A DNA stretch of 64,000 nt from Neorhizobium vignae. GTDB lineage: Bacteria > Pseudomonadota > Alphaproteobacteria > Rhizobiales > Rhizobiaceae. Positions within the stretch are counted from its first letter, which is position 1. The number at the start of each line of letters is the position of its first letter. Positions 25,172 through 33,557 of the stretch are shown in pieces. A model generated the notes under the pieces. That model was not told where the DNA came from, made no database searches, and saw only the letters and a list, made by a program, of their open reading frames with translations. A program made the translations under genes and the position numbers. The stretch spans positions 310,001 to 374,000 of the forward strand of contig NZ_JNNU01000003.1 of assembly GCF_000732195.1 (NCBI RefSeq). The letters run 5' to 3'.

Positions 25172-26319
25172 GAGGTAAACGATGCTGTCATCGCCCTGTC
25201 GCCAAATCTGTACCGTCGCTCTCCCTCGGGACTTTCCAGTCCAGGCACCAATATCTTGACGACCGCGAAGGGTAACGCCGGCTCGCTCAATCGAACGGCG
25301 ATTGCTTGGGTGATACCCGACCGTTTCAGGTTCCCCAAGATTCCTGCAAGGTCGTTCGGACCGGGCAAGGGCACGCCGCGTGAAGGATCGGCAGAAAACA
25401 ACTTTGACAACCGCTCTGGCAGTGGTCGCCGATAGGTTTCATGGAATACGTCATCGCGCGCGCCGCTAATATAAGTGACCCGGGACTGCGCGGCTTCCGT
25501 TAGCGCGCGCATGGCAGCGCGCTCGGAGGATGGATGAGCGCCGCAGCCGAACGTCACGTCGACATACCGCGGCGCACGCGCCGCGAGCGCGGTTTTCGCC
25601 GCAAGGAAGACGCCGATACACGGTATGCCGATATCGCTTGTCATGTCGAACATGCGCAGCAGCATGCCCGCATCCTCGATCTTCACGATAATGGACCTGA
25701 CGTCCTCATCGCTGAATGCGTCGGGCTCCAGACATCTGGAGTGCTGGCGAGATTCAGGAAGAACCTGCCACAAGACATGAGCGTCGCGTTCGATCCGCTC
25801 CAGAAGGCCGTGGAAAATTGCCTCGTCATACGTATTGCCCGATGCAAGGCCGTCCGAGGATTGCCAGTACCGGCAGTTGGACAGGGTGCGATCGAGTGAC
25901 ACGGCTTCGGCCGGAACGTAGACGCGATCAAAACTGAAGAGGTCTTCTCCCGCCGCAAATGCCATAGTTTCGGTTGCTCGGGGAGCGGGCTGGTTCCGGC
26001 CAAGGAGCGGCACAAGCAAGTCGACACGTTCGTCGGCATCTGAAAGGGCTGACGCGGAAGCATTCTTGATTGACAGGAACGGATCGCAGGCGACAGCCCG
26101 CTCTATGGCCTCCATGACCGCGGATGTCCTCGCATCGGCATCGGTGAGCCCTTTGCCCTGAGCGACCACGATCGATTTGGCGTTTGGAGTATAGGCGCAC
26201 CAAACCGGAATGCCGATATGATCGAGTCCGGTCTGGCGGCCAATACGGGTTATCCCAAGCGTCTTCAGAAAAGGACGCACCCGCTCATAGGTCTCCTCGG
26301 GTAAGCAGATGCGCTCCAT
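25168..26319 (-). CDS. YcaO-domain cyclodehydratase / thioamide synthetase
   Basis: A 383-residue stand-alone YcaO. The ATP/Mg2+-binding motifs are all present: SAVMEAIER (residues 66-74), LLERIERD (172-179) and ALTEAAQSR (272-280), so it should be catalytically competent. YcaO enzymes activate a peptide-bond oxygen by phosphorylation so that a Cys/Ser/Thr side chain or sulfide can attack. There is no E1-like or flavin dehydrogenase partner here; the TfuA partner instead points to thioamidation or azoline formation without oxidation. The C-terminus (AMTASFTS) lacks the Pro-rich tail of azoline-type YcaOs. It lies 19 bp after the small 72-aa gene. Confidence 0.93.
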   Translation of the reverse strand: MERICLPEETYERVRPFLKTLGITRIGRQTGLDHIGIPVWCAYTPNAKSIVVAQGKGLTDADARTSAVMEAIERAVACDPFLSIKNASASALSDADERVDLLVPLLGRNQPAPRATETMAFAAGEDLFSFDRVYVPAEAVSLDRTLSNCRYWQSSDGLASGNTYDEAIFHGLLERIERDAHVLWQVLPESRQHSRCLEPDAFSDEDVRSIIVKIEDAGMLLRMFDMTSDIGIPCIGVFLAAKTALAARAPRYVDVTFGCGAHPSSERAAMRALTEAAQSRVTYISGARDDVFHETYRRPLPERLSKLFSADPSRGVPLPGPNDLAGILGNLKRSGITQAIAVRLSEPALPFAVVKILVPGLESPEGERRYRFGDRAMTASFTS

Positions 26320-26338
26320 CGCTTACGCCGTCGGCAGG

Positions 26339-26557
26339 TTAGCCATCGAAGACACCAGAGAAAGCCTGTTCAGAGGAGGAGACTGCAACCGCCAGGTTGA
26401 CGTCTTTGACAATTGTTCCCCCCGCATTTCTAAGATCGTTTGCGGCAGCCAGCGGTCCGGACACTGGCGGCTGCATCGGCAGGACCGTTCCCGCGTCAAT
26501 GTCCGCCAGATAAAGCTGATCGTCTCCGGGCAGTCCGATTATTACAACTCTTGCCAT
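26339..26557 (-). CDS. 72-residue small protein directly upstream of YcaO; candidate modification substrate
   Basis: Starts at ATG 26557 with AAGGGG 8 bp upstream, 32 bp after the SARP-like gene and 19 bp before YcaO, so it is clearly an operon member. The N-terminal half (MARVVIIGLPGDDQLYLADIDAG) is ordered-looking and hydrophobic; the C-terminal part is rich in Gly, Ala, Val and Ser (AVSSSEQAFSGVFDG) and has no Cys. Its size and place fit a RiPP-like precursor with a long leader, but Ser-Ser-Ser and backbone amides are the only modifiable features. It could also be a small partner protein. No homologous family is recognised. Confidence 0.6.
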   Translation of the reverse strand: MARVVIIGLPGDDQLYLADIDAGTVLPMQPPVSGPLAAANDLRNAGGTIVKDVNLAVAVSSSEQAFSGVFDG

Positions 26558-26589
26558 ATCTTACCCCTTAGGTTGCTGGTGCTGAAAAT

Positions 26590-28401
26590 CTAAAACCCGG
26601 CTTTCATCAGGCCCTCACGGTAGAGTTCCTTCTGCCATTGTTCTTTTACCGGAAGCACGGAAAGCCATTTATCGAGATCGAATTGCGGATTGAGCTCCTG
26701 AGCCCGGCGGCGATGAAAGCGTGCCTTCGCGGTATCGCCAGCCATAGCATAGCTCGCCGCAAGCAATCTCCGGGCCGACGAGGAATCCCCCATTCGGTCG
26801 ATGTAGCCGATCGCCTGATGAAATTCACCCAGGAAATAGCTGGCGCCGGCCGCAATCCAGAAATAATCGTCGGGGCATATCGGATTCAGGCGGATAGCGT
26901 TGCTGATCTTCGCTAACCCATCGGCAGGCTTCGATGCATGAACCAGAGCGTCGGCATACCCGCATATTGCGTCGGCAAGGTGTGGGCTCAATCCTTCCGC
27001 CCGATCGAATGCCTCCAGGCTTCCGTCCACGTCGCCACGGTAAAGCCTCGATAGCCCAAGTTCCCGGTGCGCCGATGCCAGTTCCGGCTGCAGGGCCACT
27101 GCTTTTCTTGCCGTTTCTTCCGCCTGAACCAGCAGTTCGGTCTCTCCCCGCGCCGTCAAGACCCATTCCCAGGAGTAGGTACGGGATAAACCCGCCAATG
27201 CCGGCGCGAAATCCCCGCGCATTCTCAGTGTTTCTCGAAAGGCATTTCTAGCCCGGCGCACCTCAGGGAGCGTGAACTTGTTGAGATGCTGGGCGCTTGT
27301 AAGATAGGACCTATAGACATCCGGATGAGCACGGTAATCAGCGAGCACAATTTCGGTGCGCTGGAGGTGGCCGCTGATTGCCATCACGATCATCTGTGCC
27401 ACTTGTCTGCGGTGTGAAGCAAGCGAGCTGGCATTGAGGCGGAAGCGTTCCGCCCACAGAACGCTGTCCGAGGGAAGAAAGATCATCTGTACGAAGAGGC
27501 CTTCGCTGCTGATGTTCGTGTCAAGGACGTAGGAGATGGAATGTCTCTCCAGCTGAGCCATCTTATCCGCATCCTGCCGGATGCGGGCAGCCGTATACGG
27601 AGCAACGACCGCCACCGTCCTCAAGGAGCAAAGACTTATCGTGATATCTTCCATCAATGCGCTGGCTGGATAAGCGGCGTTTTGCTCTGCCTCCTGCGGA
27701 GGAAGTAATACCAGCCGGGGCAGTTCCATGGGCATTGAGGGGACGATTGCCGTCCCTGCGGGCAACGTGAACTCAGCGCGGCTGTTCGATGATCTAGAGG
27801 GCCCAGGTTGGTCATCATGACGATGCGCCCCAAGCAACACCTCACGTACAGCGGAATCGCCCGGATCGTGTTCGAGGAGTTGTTTTGCACTATCCTTGAC
27901 ATCGGCCCATTCCGACCGGTGCGCCGCGGCGGCTTGTGCCTCGAAGAGCCCTGCGCGAAAGCGTTGCCACTGGACCGACCGTTGTTTCTCGACCCATGGT
28001 TTTAGGCCGACGGGTAGATTGGCTTCGTCCATGAACTGCCGCGTCATCAATTTCGACATCGCGTTCAATCGCGGCAGTGCTTCCAGATCACTGGAGAAGA
28101 CGGAGAAATCCGCCTCAAGGGGCTCGGCAGATAGCTGTACGGTCGAAGCCGTGAAATCGAGTGGCGCAGGCCAGCCGTCCAAGGCGCATTTCCGCACGCG
28201 CTCGGTCATTTTTCGAAAGTTGATTTTGGCGGCGTCTTGATCGCCCGCCCAGAGCAGCCGCGCCAGGTAATCGCGCGGTAGTTCAGTTTCACCGCTGGCC
28301 AGCATATAGACGAGGCCAAACAGTGCCTTCTGTGGCAGTGGCACCGTCCCTCGTTCCTCGTCAGCAAGCCAAATACCCCCGAACGTCACAAGCCGGAGCA
28401 T
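26590..28401 (-). CDS. SARP-like winged-helix regulator with TolB-like and TPR regions
   Basis: A 603-residue protein. Residues 1-95 form an OmpR-like winged helix of the SARP/BTAD type (ending ...INFRKMTERVRKC), followed by a helical region like a bacterial activation domain (about 95-200). Residues about 245-370 resemble the TolB-like domain found in alphaproteobacterial regulators (ALMEDITISLCSL, SYVLDTNIS). From about 370 onward are TPR-type repeats (ALAGLSRTYSWEW; ASAHRELGLSRLYRGDVDGSLEAFDRAEGLSPHLADA). SARP regulators often control specialised-metabolite genes. Here it lies directly upstream of the 72-aa/YcaO/TfuA genes and is probably their activator. Confidence 0.82.
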   Translation of the reverse strand: MLRLVTFGGIWLADEERGTVPLPQKALFGLVYMLASGETELPRDYLARLLWAGDQDAAKINFRKMTERVRKCALDGWPAPLDFTASTVQLSAEPLEADFSVFSSDLEALPRLNAMSKLMTRQFMDEANLPVGLKPWVEKQRSVQWQRFRAGLFEAQAAAAHRSEWADVKDSAKQLLEHDPGDSAVREVLLGAHRHDDQPGPSRSSNSRAEFTLPAGTAIVPSMPMELPRLVLLPPQEAEQNAAYPASALMEDITISLCSLRTVAVVAPYTAARIRQDADKMAQLERHSISYVLDTNISSEGLFVQMIFLPSDSVLWAERFRLNASSLASHRRQVAQMIVMAISGHLQRTEIVLADYRAHPDVYRSYLTSAQHLNKFTLPEVRRARNAFRETLRMRGDFAPALAGLSRTYSWEWVLTARGETELLVQAEETARKAVALQPELASAHRELGLSRLYRGDVDGSLEAFDRAEGLSPHLADAICGYADALVHASKPADGLAKISNAIRLNPICPDDYFWIAAGASYFLGEFHQAIGYIDRMGDSSSARRLLAASYAMAGDTAKARFHRRRAQELNPQFDLDKWLSVLPVKEQWQKELYREGLMKAGF

Positions 28402-28413
28402 CGGAACGATCCG

Positions 28414-28854
28414 CTAACGCGTTGCGCCTGGACCCGCCTGCTCGCGATCCAGATCTGACGGGCGCCCCAGTGATTTGACCAGTTGAACAATGTTTTGGCG
28501 CAGCTTCGCATTTGCCACTCTTTGGAATGCCAGATTGAGTTCCACCCCCTCGCGGGTTGCCAGAAAGGAGGTCACTGCATCTTCCTCGTGCACGACAGGC
28601 TTGCTATCGGTTGTCGACGACGGGACTGGCGCATCGGCAAAGAAATAGCCAACAGGCGCGCCGAGTATCGTTGCAATCATCTGAAGACGACTGGCGCCAA
28701 CCCGATTGGTTCCCTTTTCGTATTTCTGCACTTGCTGGAAAGTAATCCCAAGCCCGTCGGCCAGTTTTTCCTGGGACATTTTCAGCATGGCCCGCCTCAG
28801 TCGGATTCTTGATCCAACATGTACGTCAATCGGGTTCGGCATCTTCTGATCCAT
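28414..28854 (-). CDS. XRE-family regulator, PraR-like
   Basis: About 146 residues from ATG 28854 (MDQKMPNPIDVHVGSRIRL); the longer upstream frame has no support. The HTH spans about residues 12-66 (KLADGLGITFQQVQKYEKGTNRVGASRLQ), nearly the form found in rhizobial PraR-type regulators, where the NPID-HVGSRIR-LRR start is characteristic. Those proteins repress biofilm or symbiosis genes in rhizobia. It ends 12 bp before the SARP-like gene on the same strand, so it probably heads the six-gene YcaO-TfuA operon and may be its repressor. Confidence 0.88.
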   Translation of the reverse strand: MDQKMPNPIDVHVGSRIRLRRAMLKMSQEKLADGLGITFQQVQKYEKGTNRVGASRLQMIATILGAPVGYFFADAPVPSSTTDSKPVVHEEDAVTSFLATREGVELNLAFQRVANAKLRQNIVQLVKSLGRPSDLDREQAGPGATR

Positions 28855-29057
28855 CACGGCACCCTCTGTCAACGCTACACAGTGGTATAAACCGAGACTT
28901 CGTGCAACTGGGACCTGCCGGCAAAAGTGTGCGCTATGTAGCAGGTCGCCGAAAAACATGTCCTTGAGGATAGCTTTCCGCGGTTCCGGCTGGTGACAGG
29001 TAGCGGACATTTTGGGTGTTACGCGGTCGGATGTCCTGGATGCCCTCCCACGGTTAT

Positions 29058-29972
29058 TCAAAGGCTCTTTCCGGAAGGGTGGCCGTCATGGGCTCCCGTT
29101 CGCGCTGCTACGTCGCGGATGTCTTGCAGCAAGCGATTGCGATTGTCCGGTCTCCAGATGGCGTGGAGTTCGGCTACGCATTCTTCGCGGAGATCGATCG
29201 GGCGTAATACGACACTATCGAAGCAAGCGGTCCGGGTCTCGCCTGGGACGATTGCCAAACCTATGCCGGCGCTCACCAGTGACAGAATGGCCTGTGAATG
29301 GGTCATGTGCTGCACGATGCGCGGGGTAATCCGGGCTTCGGCCAGTAGCCCGGCCAGCTTTTCGTGCAAATATCGCGCCTGGGCGGAAAACATGATGAAG
29401 GGCTCGCCATCGAGCATGTTCAGCGCGGGACGGCGATTGGCGGCGAGGGGGTGAGCCCGAGGTATCGCAAGCATCATGGGTTCGCGCGCCACGCAGACGC
29501 TTTCGAGATAATGCGAACCTATCAACGGGCGCGACAAGCCCAGATCGATACGGCTGGCGTTGATCGACTGGAGTTGTTCCGCCGTCTCCATCTGCACCAG
29601 TTCCAACTCGATCTGAGGAGCGGTGGTGCGTGCGGAACTGATGAACTTTGGCAAAAAACTATAGGTTGCCGCTCCCACAAATGCGATCCTCACCGACCCC
29701 GCGCTCCCGCGTGCCGCTCGCCGCGCCGCTGTTGTGGCCGTATTGCCCTGTTCGATCAACTTTTGGGCTTCCACCAGGAATACCATGCCGGCAGGAGTCA
29801 GAACGACCCGCCGGCTCGTCCTTTCCAACAGCGTCACGTCCAGTTCCTGCTCCAAGAGCTTGATCTGCCGGCTGAGGGGTGGCTGCGTGATATTCAAGCG
29901 GCGAGCGGCACGGCTAAAATTCAACTCTGACGCCAGCACGACAAACGATCTGACCTGCGTCATATCCAGCAT
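29058..29972 (-). CDS. LysR-family transcriptional regulator
   Basis: A 304-residue LysR protein with HTH residues 5-63 (FSRAARRLNITQPPLSRQIKLLEQEL) and a standard effector domain. The wing sequence LLERTSRRVVLTPAG resembles the CatR/BenM type. An alternative start is Met4 (29963). It is divergent from the mandelate-racemase-group gene at 30079, with about 105 bp between them, so it most likely regulates that gene. Confidence 0.92.
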   Translation of the reverse strand: MLDMTQVRSFVVLASELNFSRAARRLNITQPPLSRQIKLLEQELDVTLLERTSRRVVLTPAGMVFLVEAQKLIEQGNTATTAARRAARGSAGSVRIAFVGAATYSFLPKFISSARTTAPQIELELVQMETAEQLQSINASRIDLGLSRPLIGSHYLESVCVAREPMMLAIPRAHPLAANRRPALNMLDGEPFIMFSAQARYLHEKLAGLLAEARITPRIVQHMTHSQAILSLVSAGIGLAIVPGETRTACFDSVVLRPIDLREECVAELHAIWRPDNRNRLLQDIRDVAARTGAHDGHPSGKSL

Positions 29973-30078
29973 CGATCCAACTCCGGTATAGATTCTCTAC
30001 AAAAATCAATCTGGACTTAAATGAGTGAGGTCGGTAACGGTCAAGACCAGATGCGAAACCTTTATGGGCGTGAGGCGA

Positions 30079-31248
30079 ATGGATACGCACTCGACGACGG
30101 GCTCAAACCAACAGATCGGCGGTGCAGACAGCATTGCATGGATCAAGCTTTCCTCGATCTTCCTGCCGCTGAAAACGCCGATCAGCGATGCAAAGGTGCT
30201 GACCGGCCGGCAGAAGCCGCTGACCGAGGTCGCGTTCCTGTTCGCCGAGATAGAGACCCGGCAGGGGCATAGCGGCATCGGGTTCAGTTATTCCAAGCGG
30301 GCAGGCGGTCCGGGCCAGTACGAGCATGCAAAGGAGATCGCCGAGGTGTTAATCGGTGAAGATCCGAACGATATCGGCAAGCTCTGGAACAAACTCTGCT
30401 GGGCTGGCGCCTCCGTCGGTCGCAGCGGTCTTGCCATCCAAGCGATCGCTGCTTTCGACGTGGCCTTGTGGGATCTCAAGGCCAAGCGCGCGGGTCTGCC
30501 GCTCGCAAAGCTGCTGGGCGCACACCGTAATTCCGTCAGATGCTACAACACGTCCGGCGGATTCCTTTCTTCTCCGATCGAAGAGGTTCTCGAGAACGTC
30601 GAGCAGTCGGTCGCGGCCGGCATCGGAGGCATCAAGATCAAGGTCGGTCACCCGGACATGAATGTTGACCTGAAGCGAGTGGCGGCAGTTCACGACCGCA
30701 TCGGCGGCCGGGCAGCCATGATGGTCGATGCAAACCAGCAATGGGACCGGCCGAGCGCCATGCGTTTCGGCCGCCTGATGGAGCCTTATAACCTGACCTG
30801 GATCGAGGAGCCGCTCGACGCATATGATGTTGAAGGGCATGCGGCGCTTGCGGCGCAGTTGGACACGCCGATCGCGACCGGCGAAATGCTGGCAAGCGTT
30901 CTTGAGCATGCATCTCTTATCCAGAACAATTCCGTTGATTTCATCCAGCCGGACGCTCCACGGGTAGGCGGCATTACCCAATTCCTGAAGATCTGTGCGC
31001 TGGCGGAAGCGAAAAAGCTGCAACTGGCGCCGCATTTTGCCATGGAAATCCATTTGCACCTGGCGGCAGCGTACGAACTTGAATCTTGGGTCGAACATTT
31101 CGACTGGCTCGATCCGCTGTTCAACGAGCGGCTGGAGATCAAGGACGGCCGCATGGCGGTGCCGACCCGTCCGGGGTTGGGGATCACGCTTTCCGAGCAG
31201 GCGCATCATTGGACAAGGGGAACGGCGGAGTTCGGCAAGCGAGCTTGA
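30079..31248 (+). CDS. Mandelate racemase/muconate lactonizing family enzyme (K-x-K subgroup)
   Basis: About 389 residues from ATG 30079. The barrel carries the base pair K-x-K in GIKIKVG, metal ligands in MVDANQQWD, EEPL and TGEML, then QPDAPRVGG and the His base in PHFAMEIHLH. K-x-K plus His is the acid-base set of the mandelate racemase subgroup, so it should epimerise or dehydrate an alpha-hydroxy acid. It differs from the D-x-H dehydratase at 6977-8116. It is convergent with LacI (9 bp gap) and divergent from LysR. Substrate unknown; the nearby tricarboxylate-type importer suggests an organic acid. Confidence 0.88.
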   Translation: MDTHSTTGSNQQIGGADSIAWIKLSSIFLPLKTPISDAKVLTGRQKPLTEVAFLFAEIETRQGHSGIGFSYSKRAGGPGQYEHAKEIAEVLIGEDPNDIGKLWNKLCWAGASVGRSGLAIQAIAAFDVALWDLKAKRAGLPLAKLLGAHRNSVRCYNTSGGFLSSPIEEVLENVEQSVAAGIGGIKIKVGHPDMNVDLKRVAAVHDRIGGRAAMMVDANQQWDRPSAMRFGRLMEPYNLTWIEEPLDAYDVEGHAALAAQLDTPIATGEMLASVLEHASLIQNNSVDFIQPDAPRVGGITQFLKICALAEAKKLQLAPHFAMEIHLHLAAAYELESWVEHFDWLDPLFNERLEIKDGRMAVPTRPGLGITLSEQAHHWTRGTAEFGKRA

Positions 31249-31257
31249 GGTCGTATG

Positions 31258-32283
31258 TCAGGCAGTTCCCCGCGCGACGATGTGGAAATCGACATTGATC
31301 ATGGCGCCCACATCCTCGCTGCCGGCGATTTTTTTTAAGATCGATTGCGCCGCCTTGGTGCCGATATCGCGGCGATCGATGCGGACGGTCGTTAGCGGAG
31401 GATGCGTGTGTGGAGCAAAATCGAAATCGCCAAAGCCGATGATAGCCAGGTCCTCCGGTATCCTGCAGCCTTGGAAATGGGCTTCGGCCAGTGCCCCGTG
31501 GGCTACCACATCCGACGAACAGAAGACGCCGAGCGTGCCGTGTCCCCGGTCCAAAAGCTGCGCCATCGCGGCCCGTCCGTCGCTAAACGTCGATGGCGAG
31601 TTCATATCGAGCGCCGGCAGTTCCACCTCCGCAATTCCCGCCAGACGATTGACGAAGCCATCACGGCGTTGGACTGCGCGCGGGTCATTTGCGCCGATTT
31701 GGGCATAGCGGTCATATCCCTTCGCCAAAAGGTGCTCGGCGACAAGGACGCCCACGGCCAGGTGCGAAAAACCGACTGCCGTATCGAGCGGCGACGGCGT
31801 CGAGTCCCAGATCTCGACAATCGGCAACCCTGCTCCGGTCAGCATCGCGCGCGTCTCTTTCAGATGAGAGATTCCGGTGAGGATAATGCCGTCGGGACGG
31901 CGGGCAAGGATCGCCCGGGTCAGTTCGAGCTCTCGTTGGAGATCGTAGCCGGAAAGTCCAAGCAAGAGCTGGTAGCCGGCGGAAACAAGCTCGGCGTTAA
32001 GGCCCTCTATGGTCTCTGCGAAGATTGTGCTGGCGACCGACGGCACGATTGCGGCGATCAACCTCGTTCTTCGTGAGGCGAGCCCCCCGGCCAGGAGATT
32101 GGGCACGTATCCGGTCCTTGCGATGACGCGGGCGATTGCTTCCAGCGTTTGCGGCTTGACCAGATTTGGCGTGTTGATAGCTCTCGAGACGGTAACAGGA
32201 GATACGTCGGCCAGCCTTGCGATGTCGGCAAGCGTGACCGGCCCATTCGTCGGATTTCTTCTGTTTTTATCGTGACCTGTCAT
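31258..32283 (-). CDS. LacI-family transcriptional regulator
   Basis: About 342 residues from ATG 32283; GCAGGA lies 9 bp upstream. ATG 32292 and a GTG at 32331 are alternatives. The HTH reads VTLADIARLADVSPVTVSRAIN (about residues 16-37), followed by the hinge and a periplasmic-binding-like effector domain (LIAAIVPSVASTIFAETIEGL; GVFCSSDVVAHGAL). It is divergent from the TctCBA importer with two LacI-type palindromes in between, so it is probably its local repressor. Confidence 0.93.
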   Translation of the reverse strand: MTGHDKNRRNPTNGPVTLADIARLADVSPVTVSRAINTPNLVKPQTLEAIARVIARTGYVPNLLAGGLASRRTRLIAAIVPSVASTIFAETIEGLNAELVSAGYQLLLGLSGYDLQRELELTRAILARRPDGIILTGISHLKETRAMLTGAGLPIVEIWDSTPSPLDTAVGFSHLAVGVLVAEHLLAKGYDRYAQIGANDPRAVQRRDGFVNRLAGIAEVELPALDMNSPSTFSDGRAAMAQLLDRGHGTLGVFCSSDVVAHGALAEAHFQGCRIPEDLAIIGFGDFDFAPHTHPPLTTVRIDRRDIGTKAAQSILKKIAGSEDVGAMINVDFHIVARGTA

Positions 32284-32360
32284 ATTCGCCATTCCTGCAA
32301 AATGATTTACGCTTTCATTGAGCGCGCACACAAGTGTCTAAACCGGAGAAACTTCGACCG

Positions 32361-32394
32361 AACCGGTTAACTTACTGATTCAAAGCGGTATAAA
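32361..32394 (+). promoter_or_regulatory. Candidate tctC promoter overlapped by a LacI-type palindrome
   Basis: The perfect 8-bp palindrome AACCGGTT (32361-32368), with the central CpG typical of LacI operators, overlaps a -35-like TTAACT (32367-32372). A -10-like TATAAA (32389-32394) follows after 16 bp. A repressor bound here would block RNA polymerase. Confidence 0.45.
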
Positions 32395-32436
32395 ATTTGC
32401 CACCTATGCTTGCGGGCCGAGATTTTAAAGTTACAA

Positions 32437-32450
32437 TGAAAGCGCTTCCA
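32437..32450. promoter_or_regulatory. Second candidate LacI-family operator
   Basis: TGAAAGCGCTTCCA is symmetric at 12 of 14 positions around AAGCGCTT, very close to the canonical LacI/GalR operator form. Its centre lies 79 bp from the upstream palindrome and 73 bp before the tctC start, compatible with looping or road-block repression. Confidence 0.55.
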
Positions 32451-32522
32451 TTACTTTCCCGGGAGGTCTGGAAAGAGTGGGTTTATGAGGCTGGCTGTAG
32501 GCCAGGGCAAGGAGGACGTTCT

Positions 32523-33503
32523 ATGTACTTCAAGCGTTTCACGACGTTTGCGGCCGTTGTGGCTGCAATATCCGCGACAAGCATGCAGTCGAGCCGCGCC
32601 GATGACTATCCATCCAGGACCGTGACGGTGGTGGTGCCGTTCGCCGCGGGGGGGAATACGGATACATTCGGCCGCCTCGTAGCGGAACAGTTGGACAAGC
32701 GGCTGGGGCAGCGATTTATCGTCGAGAACAAACCCGGCGCGGGCGGAAATGTGGGTCTCGGAGATCTCGCGCGGTCGAAGCCGGATGGCTATACGATTGG
32801 CATGGGCACGGTAAGTTCCAACGCCATCAATCAGACGCTTTACAAGAACTTGCCCTACGACAAGGAAAAGGGGTTTGCGCCGATCTCGCTCATCGCGACC
32901 TTGCCGAACGTTTTGGTGGTCAATCCGGACAAGATCAAGGCGACCTCCGTCCAGGAGCTCATCGAGCTTCTCAAGAAGGAGCCAGGCAAGCACACTTACG
33001 CTTCGTCGGGCGTGGGCACGTCCATACATCTTGCCGGTGAGCTTTTAGCCACCAAGGCAGGCATCAAGATGACCCACGTTCCCTACAAGGGAAGCAGCCA
33101 GGCCATTCTCGATGTGGTTGCGGGCCATGTTGACATGATGTTCGACAATATTCCGACGGCAGCGCAGCAGGTGAAGGCCGGCAAGGTACGGGCACTCGCG
33201 GTGACCAGTCTCGAAAAGGCGGCTCTTCTGCCGGAAGTGCCGACAATGGCGAGCATCATTCCCGGCTTCGAAGCCACGTCGTGGCACGGTATCTTTGCGC
33301 CTCCCGGCACGCCGCCGGAAATCGTCGAGAAGCTCAGCAAAGAGGTTCAGGCTATTCTTGCGGAGCCGGCCATGAAGGCAAAGCTGGAAGGCATGGGTGC
33401 GACCCCGGTCGGTAACACGTCGGCGGAGTTCAAGGCCTTCATCGACACGGAAACGGTAAAGTGGGCCGAGGTGATCAAGGCCGCCAACGTTCCGCCTCAG
33501 TGA
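32523..33503 (+). CDS. Tripartite tricarboxylate transporter solute-binding protein (TctC/Bug family)
   Basis: About 326 residues from ATG 32523, after an AAGGAGG site. The signal peptide (residues 1-26) ends in SSRA|DDYPS. The Bug fold motifs are VTVVVPFAAGGNTDTFGRLVA, VENKPGAGGNVG, and VPYKGSSQAILDVVAGHVDMMF, which shape the carboxylate-binding pocket. It captures an organic acid in the periplasm for the TctBA membrane pair that follows. The upstream frame to 32397 is not needed. Confidence 0.95.
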   Translation: MYFKRFTTFAAVVAAISATSMQSSRADDYPSRTVTVVVPFAAGGNTDTFGRLVAEQLDKRLGQRFIVENKPGAGGNVGLGDLARSKPDGYTIGMGTVSSNAINQTLYKNLPYDKEKGFAPISLIATLPNVLVVNPDKIKATSVQELIELLKKEPGKHTYASSGVGTSIHLAGELLATKAGIKMTHVPYKGSSQAILDVVAGHVDMMFDNIPTAAQQVKAGKVRALAVTSLEKAALLPEVPTMASIIPGFEATSWHGIFAPPGTPPEIVEKLSKEVQAILAEPAMKAKLEGMGATPVGNTSAEFKAFIDTETVKWAEVIKAANVPPQ

Positions 33504-33509
33504 GTACGC

Positions 33510-33536
33510 GCCGGTCGGAGCTGACGCCCGACCGGC
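33510..33536 (+). terminator. Intercistronic hairpin between tctC and tctB
   Basis: GCCGGTCGG (33510-33518) and CCGACCGGC (33528-33536) pair perfectly over 9 bp with a 9-nt loop, 7 bp after the tctC stop. It has no strong T tract. It probably protects the tctC message or reduces read-through, giving more binding protein than membrane protein. Confidence 0.55.
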
Positions 33537-33557
33537 TCATCTTTCCACGCGAGTGTC

